Assembly (NCBI RefSeq): GCF_009765995.1
Contig: NZ_LMUI01000048.1
Coordinates: 248,001-312,000 of the forward strand
Length of the DNA stretch: 64,000 bases
Direction of reading: 5' to 3'
Source: Methylocapsa sp. S129
GTDB lineage: Bacteria; Pseudomonadota; Alphaproteobacteria; Rhizobiales; Beijerinckiaceae
Shown: positions 58,007 to 64,000 of the stretch, in pieces
How the letters are laid out: each line of letters opens with the position of its first letter
Position numbering within the stretch: position 1 is the first letter of the stretch
The notes under the pieces: generated by a model
What the model saw: the letters and a program-made list of their open reading frames with translations, nothing else
Database searches by the model: none
Told to the model about the DNA's origin: nothing
Made by a program: the position numbers and the translations under genes

Positions 58007-59273
58007 CACGCTCGATTTCCGTCGCGCCGTCAGTTTCCGCGCGTTGCGCCCGGCGGCTCTGCGCGCCGCGCGCGGCAAACGGAGAAGCCCGGGCGTCACA
58101 GCTTTTCTGGCCGATCTGGAGACCGAGTGCCTGCGTCTGGAGCGAGAATTGCTGGCGGGGACGTGGCGTCCCGGCAAATATGTCGCGTTCGAAATTCGCG
58201 ACCCCAAGCCGCGCATCGTTTCCGCCGCCGCGTTTCGCGACCGGGTCGTGCATCATGCGCTTTGCGCCGTCGTCGAGCCCGTGTTCGAGCGCGGCTTCAT
58301 CTTCGATTCCTACGCCAACCGCAGGGACAAAGGCACTCATGCCGCCATCGATCGCTACGAGCAGTTCGCGCGCCGCAACGTACATGTGCTGCGCTGCGAC
58401 ATCTTTCGATATTTCCCCGCCATCGACCACGAAATTCTGAAGTCCGACCTTCGGCGCAGGATTGATGACAACCAAATCCTGACCGTCCTGGACGCGATCG
58501 TCGACGGCTCGAATCGTCAAGAGCCGGTCGATGTCTACTTCCCAGGCGACACGCTGTGGGCGCCCTACGAGCGGCGGCGCGGGTTGCCGATCGGCAATTT
58601 GACGAGCCAGTTTTTCGCCAACGTCTATCTCGACCCGCTCGATCATTTCGTGAAGGAAGTGCTGCGCGTTCGCGGCTACCTGCGCTACGTCGACGATTTC
58701 GCGCTCTTTCACGACGATCTGGAAACGCTTTGCGGTTGGCGAATCCGTATTGAAAAATTTCTCGCCGGCCGCCGACTGTTGTTGCATCCTCGTAAGACTG
58801 CGGCAGTGTCCACGCGGGAGCCGTCGGCCTTCCTCGGCATCGTCTTGGCAAATGACGGGCGTCGCCGATTGCCGGAAGACAATGTAGCGCGATTCCGTGG
58901 CCGCTACCGCGCCATGCGCGACCGGTTCAACGCCGGCGCGGTCACGTTCGAAGAGATCGCGCCGCGCGTTCGGGCTTGGATCGCACATGCCGAACATGCC
59001 GACACCTGGCGCTTGCGTCAGACCCTCTTCCGCGGCGGTCCTTTCGAATCGTCGCTGAAGCCTGACGGTCCCCAAAGGCCCTGCGGGCTCTGCGCGGCGG
59101 TTCCTGGAACAACAATCCGAGGAACCTCCGCTCGGCAAATCGCAACAGGAACGAGCCGGACAATCGCAACGACAACATCGGCTTTCGCCTCTCCAGTACG
59201 CTCCCATCATGCCGGAGCCGCGCCGTCCAAGGACGGCGCGGGCGCGCGAGGAAGCGTCCAGGGGCCGTCATGA
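57996..59273 (+). CDS. DGR reverse transcriptase
   Basis: About 425 residues from ATG 57996 (AAGGGA about 11 bases upstream); GTG 57987 and TTG 57963 are in-frame alternatives. RT motifs: [19 protein letters not shown] (motif 2), [14 protein letters not shown] with catalytic D135, G196-LPIGNLTSQ205 (the DGR-type SQ motif 4), and Y231-VDD234. Motif 4 with SQ separates DGR RTs from group II intron and retron enzymes. There is no maturase or endonuclease domain. The last part of the frame (about residues 360-402) overlies the TR in another frame, so the C-terminus is unconserved in sequence. It makes mutagenised cDNA by misreading TR adenines. Confidence 0.96.
   Translation: MPPDTLDFRRAVSFRALRPAALRAARGKRRSPGVTAFLADLETECLRLERELLAGTWRPGKYVAFEIRDPKPRIVSAAAFRDRVVHHALCAVVEPVFERGFIFDSYANRRDKGTHAAIDRYEQFARRNVHVLRCDIFRYFPAIDHEILKSDLRRRIDDNQILTVLDAIVDGSNRQEPVDVYFPGDTLWAPYERRRGLPIGNLTSQFFANVYLDPLDHFVKEVLRVRGYLRYVDDFALFHDDLETLCGWRIRIEKFLAGRRLLLHPRKTAAVSTREPSAFLGIVLANDGRRRLPEDNVARFRGRYRAMRDRFNAGAVTFEEIAPRVRAWIAHAEHADTWRLRQTLFRGGPFESSLKPDGPQRPCGLCAAVPGTTIRGTSARQIATGTSRTIATTTSAFASPVRSHHAGAAPSKDGAGARGSVQGPS
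59075..59202 (+). repeat. DGR template repeat (TR)
   Basis: 128 bp, unmutated donor of the VR, lying 3' in the cassette inside the end of the RT frame (offset +2). It contains 31 adenines, of which 17 differ in the current VR. It is built of AAY codons (ten of the 23 codons 59108-59176 are AAC or AAT) which adenine changes can turn into many amino acids with few stops. Order is VR-avd-RT-TR. Confidence 0.96.
59218..59241. other. Hairpin immediately after TR
   Basis: CCGCGCCGTCC (59218-59228), AA, GGACGGCGCGG (59231-59241): an 11-bp perfect stem starting 16 bp after the TR. May stabilise the TR RNA or aid priming. No T-tract, so not a typical terminator. Confidence 0.5.
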
Positions 59274-59283
59274 CAGGAAGTAA

Positions 59284-59321
59284 CCCCGCCTGACGTTGGT
59301 CCTCGCGGCCGTCAGGCGGGG
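59284..59321. terminator. Inverted repeat at the end of the DGR, possible terminator
   Basis: CCCCGCCTGACG (59284-59295) and CGTCAGGCGGGG (59310-59321) form a perfect 12-bp stem with a 14-nt loop, just after the RT stop and 43 bp from the convergent gene. No T-run follows. Confidence 0.4.
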
Positions 59322-59364
59322 CGCTTGCGCGATAACGGCGCCGAGAACGCATCCATCCAGCCTC

Positions 59365-60525
59365 TCACCGGTTGATCGCTAGATAAGCCTCCGCCACCGC
59401 CGCATCGATGTCGGCCGGCACGGGGACGACGCAATGGCCGGGGCCGATTCCATGCGCCACCCGCTCCAGGCAGCGCGCCTGCAGCGTGAACCCCAGATCC
59501 ATCGATTCCACGGAATTGCCGAGCGGGCGCGGTCCCGCGAGATTGGCCATATGCCCTTCGCCCAGCACATGGATCGTTCTGCCGTCGCTGAAGCGAAACG
59601 TCTCGATGCCCTCGGAGGGATAGCGCATCGTCTCGACGACGCTTTTGTCGGCGGCGATCGCCGCGACGGCGATCTCGTGCGGCAGATGGCCGCCGTTGAT
59701 CAGGATCGCGCCGTCTTTCAGCAAAGGCAGATCGATGGCCGTGATGATATCAGGCGCGCCGGTGACGGTGACGAGCACATCGGCGCCGCGGATCGCCTGT
59801 TCGCGCAACGGCGTGGCGAATCCGTCGAGATGCGCCTCAAGAGTCGTCACGGGATTGACGTCGACGACGCTGACCACGCTATAGGCGTTGCGAAAGCAGG
59901 CGGCGACGCCCTTGCCGCAGGCGCCATAGCCAAAGACCGTGACGCGTTTGCCGTTGGTGCTGCGGTTGGTGAACCGCATATAGCTCTCGAACAGGCTTTG
60001 GCCGACGGCGTGCCTGTTCTCGGCGAATTGCTTGATCGGACTGTCGTTGATGACGAGAACGGGAACCTTGATCGCGTCTCTCAGCGGCGCCAGGCGGGCG
60101 CGGCCGGATGTCGTCTCTTCCGTGCCGCCGCGCAGCGCGGGATAGCCGCGTTCCGCGACGCGCGCGAAGAGGTCGCCGCCATTGTCGAGCAGCAGGTCGG
60201 GCTTTTCGGCGAGAATGGCGTCGAGGAAGCGGCCATGCGCGGCAGCGTCGGTCGTCTGCTCGCCAATGACCGCGATATCGTGGGCGCTGAGGTACGCGAT
60301 CGTTTCAGGCTGCGTGCTGTTGAGATTGCCCGTCGCGACAAGGCGCGCGCCGCCCGCTTGCAGCGTCGTCAGCAGCGCCGCCGTCTTCGGCTCAAGATGG
60401 ATCGCCGTGCCGATCGTCAGGCCGGTGAAGGGCCGGGTCCGCGCGAATTCGGCCGCCGTCGATTGCAGCAGGCGGCAACTTGAAGCGATCCAGTCGATTC
60501 GCGTCTTGGTTTCGGATGGCGGCAT
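59365..60525 (-). CDS. S-adenosylhomocysteine hydrolase-like protein (divergent)
   Basis: 386 residues, shorter than bacterial AhcY (about 430-470). The NAD-binding motif GYGACGKGVA, a DNGGDL near residue 113, and NDSPIKQFAEN near residue 160 align with SAH hydrolases. The active-site Lys is kept but the Asp that follows four residues on is replaced by Glu. The C-terminal KPxHYRY segment, which completes the neighbouring subunit's cofactor site in AhcY, is absent. Probably a paralogue with different function, so I give no symbol. Confidence 0.78.
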   Translation of the reverse strand: MPPSETKTRIDWIASSCRLLQSTAAEFARTRPFTGLTIGTAIHLEPKTAALLTTLQAGGARLVATGNLNSTQPETIAYLSAHDIAVIGEQTTDAAAHGRFLDAILAEKPDLLLDNGGDLFARVAERGYPALRGGTEETTSGRARLAPLRDAIKVPVLVINDSPIKQFAENRHAVGQSLFESYMRFTNRSTNGKRVTVFGYGACGKGVAACFRNAYSVVSVVDVNPVTTLEAHLDGFATPLREQAIRGADVLVTVTGAPDIITAIDLPLLKDGAILINGGHLPHEIAVAAIAADKSVVETMRYPSEGIETFRFSDGRTIHVLGEGHMANLAGPRPLGNSVESMDLGFTLQARCLERVAHGIGPGHCVVPVPADIDAAVAEAYLAINR

Positions 60526-60861
60526 GGGGGACGGGCCTTTGTCGAGAGGACGAGCGCGCGCAGCGAGTCAGGGCGAACGCCCTGCCAATCTGAGGCGAAC
60601 TCATGAGAAGTGAGATGGAGGTTGAGGCAGATGTGTCCATTGTTTGCTTGGCGGAGCGGAGCGCGAGAGGAATTCGAAGTCAAGGATCGCCTTTAGGCGA
60701 CCGCCGAAGGCGGCGGCCCCATAGGGCGTCGAAAGACGCCCGTCACAAGCGACGGGCTTTGGGGCCGTCCTTGAGTTCGAATTCCTCTTGCGCATAATCG
60801 CCTTCAAGCAATCAATGGATGCGTGGCGCTGAGCCCAGCGCAGACCGCCTTCGTTCGGGCG
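60526..60861. other. Intergenic region between AhcY-like gene and trmFO
   Basis: 336 bp, largely occupied by the palindromic element at 60636-60819. No convincing gene. The minus-strand frame across it is simply the palindrome read through. Confidence 0.6.
60636..60819. repeat. Large composite palindrome with ncRNA-like folding
   Basis: Outer arms start TCCATTG(T/A)TTGCTTG at 60636 and on the other strand at 60819. An inner arm AGAGGAATTCGAA-TCAAGGA at 60666-60686 pairs with 60768-60788 at 20 of 21 positions. Inside are four compact hairpins: TCGCC/GGCGA (60687), CCGCC/GGCGG (60701), a GGCCCC/GGGGCC closing stem (60715/60761) and GGGCGTC-GAAA-GACGCCC (60724-60741, a GNRA tetraloop). A structured RNA or MITE/REP-like element is possible. 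Confidence 0.65.
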
Positions 60862-62250
60862 TCACGAAGCCGGGCGCAGCCACGCGTCCATATCGATCCG
60901 CGCCCTTTCCGACAGCGCCCGCTTCCTCGCCGCTCCCCTCTCCGGTCCACGCAGCCGCTTGCCGTCGGCGTCGGCTTTCGGCCCCTCGATCGGCGGAAAC
61001 AGGCCAAAATTCACGTTCATCGGCTGAAACGACGGGGGGCCGGCGTCGATCGCCTCGATATGGCCGCCGGTGATGTGGTTGAGCAGCGCGCCAATCGCGG
61101 TCGTGCCGGGCGGAACAACCGCGGGAAGCCCCAGCCTTTCCGCCGCCGCGAGGCGCCCGGCGATCAAGCCGACCGCTGCGCTTTCCACATAGCCCTCGCA
61201 GCCGGTGATCTGCCCCGCAAAGCGCAGGCGCGGCATCGCTTTGAGGCGCAGCAGCGGGTCGAGCAGGCGCGGCGAATTCAGAAAAGTGTTGCGATGCAGG
61301 CCGCCGAGCCGCGCGAATTCCGCACTCTCCAGCCCTGGAATGGCGCGCAGCACCCGCGCCTGTTCGCCGTATTTGAGCTTGGTCTGGAAGCCGACCATAT
61401 TATAGAGCGTGCCGAGCGCATTATCCTGGCGCAATTGCACGACCGCCCAGGGCTTGACCGTTGGCTGATGCGCATTGGTCAGGCCGATCGGCTTCATCGG
61501 TCCAAACCGTAGGGTTTCGCGCCCCCGCTCGGCCATCACTTCAATCGGCAGGCAGCCGTCGAAATAAGGCGTGCCCTCAAATCCTTTGAACTCGGTCTTG
61601 TCGGCGGCGAGCAGCGCCTCGATGAAATTTTCATATTGGTCGCGGTCAAGCGGACAATTGATGTAATCGGCGCCGGTGCCGCCCGGCCCCGTCTTGTCAT
61701 AACGCGATTGCAGCCAGGCTTTGGTCATATCGATGGAATCGCGATGGACGATCGGCGCGATCGCGTCGAAGAAGGCCAGCTCCTTTTCGCCCGTCAGCGC
61801 GCCGATCGCGGCGCCCAGATTGGGCGAAGTCAGGGGGCCGGTGGCGATGATGACGCTGTCCCAGTCGTCAGGCGGAATGGCCGCGACTTCGCCGCGGACG
61901 ATTTCGATCAGCGGCTCCTGCTGGATCGCCGCTTCCACCGCCGCCGAAAAACCATCGCGGTCGACCGCCAAAGCGCCGCCGGCGGGCACCTGATGCGCGT
62001 CGGCGCTGCGCATGATCAGCGAGCCCATCGCGCGCATTTCGCGATGAATGACGCCAACCGCATTGTTTTCGGCATCGTCCGAGCGGAAAGAGTTCGAGCA
62101 GACGAGTTCGGCGAGCCCGTCGGTCCGGTGCGCCTCCGTGCCGCGCTCGGGGCGCATTTCGTGGAGGACGACGGGAACGCCGGCGCGCGCCATCTGCCAG
62201 GCCGCTTCGCAGCCGGCGAGGCCGCCGCCGATGACATGAATGGGTTTCAT
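60862..62250 (-). CDS. trmFO: Methylenetetrahydrofolate-tRNA-(uracil-5)-methyltransferase TrmFO
   Basis: Makes m5U54 in tRNA using 5,10-methylene-THF and FAD. 462 residues. FAD loop [16 protein letters not shown] at the N-terminus, [13 protein letters not shown] (conserved Cys), [32 protein letters not shown], and [16 protein letters not shown] near the C-terminus. Present in folate-type TrmFO species such as alphaproteobacteria. Single-gene unit. Confidence 0.97.
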   Translation of the reverse strand: MKPIHVIGGGLAGCEAAWQMARAGVPVVLHEMRPERGTEAHRTDGLAELVCSNSFRSDDAENNAVGVIHREMRAMGSLIMRSADAHQVPAGGALAVDRDGFSAAVEAAIQQEPLIEIVRGEVAAIPPDDWDSVIIATGPLTSPNLGAAIGALTGEKELAFFDAIAPIVHRDSIDMTKAWLQSRYDKTGPGGTGADYINCPLDRDQYENFIEALLAADKTEFKGFEGTPYFDGCLPIEVMAERGRETLRFGPMKPIGLTNAHQPTVKPWAVVQLRQDNALGTLYNMVGFQTKLKYGEQARVLRAIPGLESAEFARLGGLHRNTFLNSPRLLDPLLRLKAMPRLRFAGQITGCEGYVESAAVGLIAGRLAAAERLGLPAVVPPGTTAIGALLNHITGGHIEAIDAGPPSFQPMNVNFGLFPPIEGPKADADGKRLRGPERGAARKRALSERARIDMDAWLRPAS

Positions 62251-62311
62251 CGCCCGCTTGTCACAAAGCCAGGCGGCCTAGTCAATCGCGCCTCGGCTTG
62301 GCGGCTCGCGC

Positions 62312-62346
62312 AAAAAAAACGCCCGCCGGGGGAGGATCCGGCGGGC
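62312..62346 (-). terminator. Rho-independent terminator of the DUF1127 gene
   Basis: GCCCGCCGG (62321-62329) and CCGGCGGGC (62338-62346) form a 9-bp stem; on the minus strand it is followed by eight T (62319-62312). About 60 bp after the DUF1127 stop. Confidence 0.9.
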
Positions 62347-62409
62347 GCTCGATACGCGGGGGGCTTTGCGACCGGGAGGGAAGTCAGCCTCTCCCGCGTT
62401 GTCCGTCAA

Positions 62410-62568
62410 TTAGGCGGCGATGCTCTGACGCACGATGAATTCGATGTCGCCACGGCGAATGCCGATGTCGCTCAATTCACGGTCGTTCAGGCGGGACAAT
62501 TCACGCACGGCTTCGCGGTAGCGGCGCCAGGCGTTCAGCTTCTCAGTGATAGTCTTGATCGAGGTCAT
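62410..62568 (-). CDS. DUF1127 (YjiS-like) small protein
   Basis: 52 residues from ATG 62568 with AAGGAGAGG upstream. The AWRRYREAVRELSRLND-RELSDIGIRRGDI core is the DUF1127 arginine-rich domain. Alphaproteobacterial members bind RNA chaperone partners or affect phosphate/nitrogen and sRNA control. Has its own AT-rich promoter region and a strong terminator. Confidence 0.92.
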   Translation of the reverse strand: MTSIKTITEKLNAWRRYREAVRELSRLNDRELSDIGIRRGDIEFIVRQSIAA

Positions 62569-62918
62569 GTGCCTCTCCTTTTTTCTTGCCAATGTTCTGT
62601 CGGCTCAGCGCATCCCGAATGGACGATCGCCTCAGCCAGTGCGTTGCAACATAATCGATGAACATGAGGATTAGAAGACGAAAGATCGTCCACCAGTCAT
62701 GCGATTAGCGCATAGCTATTTTAATAAAATCTTCAAAATTTAGATCGGATCGATCATGATCGATCAAAAATGCAGTGGAATATCAACAAAATTGGCGAAG
62801 TTGAGTGATATTGGATTTTGAAGGTCAGCTTAAAAATGCGGAAATTTCATGGCGGGTGATGCTGCGATGCAACAATCTTGGCGCCTGATGCTTAGGAGAG
62901 ACAGCCTTTTGGCCCGTC
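62569..62918. promoter_or_regulatory. AT-rich upstream region of DUF1127 gene with GATC palindrome
   Basis: 350 bp, strongly AT-rich compared with the window. GATCGATCATGATCGATC at 62748-62765 is an 18-bp perfect palindrome containing four GATC words. Likely holds the promoter of the DUF1127 gene and the end of the purF unit. Confidence 0.5.
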
Positions 62919-64000
62919 TTAACCGGCTTCCGCCAGCAGCGACAATTGCTGTTTCGCCGACTCGCCGACCACATCGGTCAGCCGGGTCGGGTAATCGCCG
63001 GTGAAACAATGGTCGGTGAATTGGGGCTGCGCATCGTCGCGCCTGGGATAGCCCATCGCGCGGTAAGTGCCATCGACGGACAGGAAAGCGAGACTGTCGG
63101 CGCCCATGAAATCGCGCATCTCCTCGAGATTCATACGCGCGGCCAAGAGCTTGTCGCGCTCGGGCGTATCGATGCCATAATAATCGGGATGCGTGATGGG
63201 CGGCGAGGAGATGCGGAAATGCACTTCGGCGGCGCCCGCGTCGCGCATCATCTGTACGATTTTCACCGATGTCGTGCCGCGGACGATCGAATCGTCGATC
63301 AGAACGATGCGTTTGCCGGAGATCACCGAGCGATTGGCGTTGTGTTTGAGGCGAACGCCGAGTTCGCGGATCGCCTGAGTCGGCTGAATGAAGGTGCGGC
63401 CGACATAATGATTGCGAATGATGCCGAGCTCGAAGGGAATGCCGCAGGTCTGCGCATAGCCGAGCGCCGCCGGCACGCCTGAATCGGGCACCGGCACGAC
63501 CACATCGGCGTCGGCGGGCGCTTCGCGCGCGAGTTCGGCGCCCATCGCCTTGCGCGCGTCATAGACGGAGCGTCCATGCACGATCGAGTCGGGCCGCGCG
63601 AAATAGATATATTCGAAGATGCATGGGCGCATGCGCTGGGCCGGGAAGGGCCGCAGGCTTTGCACGCCCTCGCGGGAAATCACCACGACCTCGCCATTTT
63701 CGACGTCGCGCACGAATTTCGCGCCGATAATGTCGAGCGCGCAGGTCTCCGAGGCGAGGATCGGACAGCCGTTGAGTTCGCCAAGCACCAGCGGGCGGAT
63801 GCCGAGCGGGTCGCGGGCGCCGATCAGCTTCTTGTTGGTGAGGGCGACCAGGGCATAGGCGCCTTCGATCTGGCGCAAGGATTCGATAAAGCGATCGATC
63901 ACGCGCGGCCGTCGCGAGCGGGCGACCAGATGCAGGATCACTTCGGTGTCGGAGGTCGATTGGCAGATGGCGCCGTCGCGGATCAATTCGCGCCGAAGCG
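62919..64000 (-). CDS. purF: Amidophosphoribosyltransferase PurF (3' part)
   Basis: First step of purine synthesis, PRPP plus glutamine to phosphoribosylamine. The gene runs off the right edge; about 360 C-terminal residues are visible, from the LRREL-IRDGAICQSTSDTE block on. Conserved IEGAYALVALT, RDPLGIRPL, SGVPAALGYA, the PRPP loop IVLIDDSIVRGTTS, and SPPITHPDYYGID are present. The N-terminal catalytic Cys lies outside the window. Confidence 0.96.
   Translation of the reverse strand, partial: LRRELIRDGAICQSTSDTEVILHLVARSRRPRVIDRFIESLRQIEGAYALVALTNKKLIGARDPLGIRPLVLGELNGCPILASETCALDIIGAKFVRDVENGEVVVISREGVQSLRPFPAQRMRPCIFEYIYFARPDSIVHGRSVYDARKAMGAELAREAPADADVVVPVPDSGVPAALGYAQTCGIPFELGIIRNHYVGRTFIQPTQAIRELGVRLKHNANRSVISGKRIVLIDDSIVRGTTSVKIVQMMRDAGAAEVHFRISSPPITHPDYYGIDTPERDKLLAARMNLEEMRDFMGADSLAFLSVDGTYRAMGYPRRDDAQPQFTDHCFTGDYPTRLTDVVGESAKQQLSLLAEAG

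Noticed and set aside
57996-59273. Reading the RT as a group II intron or retron enzyme
   Set aside because: No maturase or endonuclease domain, no intron RNA structure or msr/msd region seen, and motif 4 is IGNLTSQ. The paired VR/TR with adenine-specific differences points to a DGR.
60601-60807. 68-codon minus-strand frame across the palindrome
   Set aside because: Its sequence is the palindrome read through; no ribosome-binding site or family signature.

Overview
The window is GC-rich chromosomal DNA from an alphaproteobacterium, most likely a Rhizobiales/Hyphomicrobiales member. Clues are the division/cell-wall (dcw) gene order with overlapping ATGA/GTGA junctions, the lptF-lptG-lptD-pdxA-rsmA block, the yajC-secD-secF-Mth938-like-NDUFAF6-like series, a DUF1127 peptide and frequent TTG/GTG starts. 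The genus is inference; methanotroph-related families would fit.

Layout. (1) 142-11619: MraZ boxes, then mraZ-rsmH-ftsL-ftsI-murE-murF-mraY-murD-ftsW-murG, one tightly packed operon for lipid II synthesis and septal peptidoglycan. The expected murC-murB-ddl-ftsQ-ftsA-ftsZ continuation is absent. (2) 11768-15679: an accessory segment with a single-chain type ISP/IIG-like restriction-modification enzyme, a small unknown gene and the remains of a HEPN-MNT toxin-antitoxin pair. (3) 16194-31476: a membrane GGDEF-EAL protein, yicC-gmk, an ABC-2 exporter, rsmA-pdxA-lptD and lptG-lptF (LPS export), and pepA. (4) 31473-45752: holC; a TetR-SDR-MFS cassette with a shared operator; dapB; exoD-like; a LacI-controlled sugar ABC transporter opposite a RbsD/FucU mutarotase; and a second drug-efflux MFS. 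(5) 45987-54035: ABC-F ATPase, aquaporin, yajC-secD-secF and associated genes. (6) 54036-59321: a repeat-rich gap, then a complete diversity-generating retroelement (DGR). (7) 59365-64000: a divergent SAH-hydrolase-like protein, a large structured palindrome, trmFO, a DUF1127 peptide and the 3' part of purF.

The DGR is the most notable system. A target gene (56299-57471) ends in an FGE-sulfatase/C-type-lectin-like domain whose last 128 bp (VR, 57340-57467) match a template repeat (TR, 59075-59202). Of 18 mismatches I count by eye, 17 fall at TR adenines. The remaining one, a T to G change, lies in the 3' unmutated segment where the initiation site (IMH) is expected. Between VR and TR lie an Avd-like helical accessory gene and a reverse transcriptase with the DGR-type [10 protein letters not shown] and YVDD motifs. 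The TR lies inside the 3' end of the RT reading frame, out of frame with it. A gene of unknown function overlaps the target start by ATGA and is probably co-translated with it.

All calls rest on reading translations and motifs by eye; no database search was run. Start codons were moved from the longest frame where a ribosome-binding site, family length or neighbour overlap favoured it.
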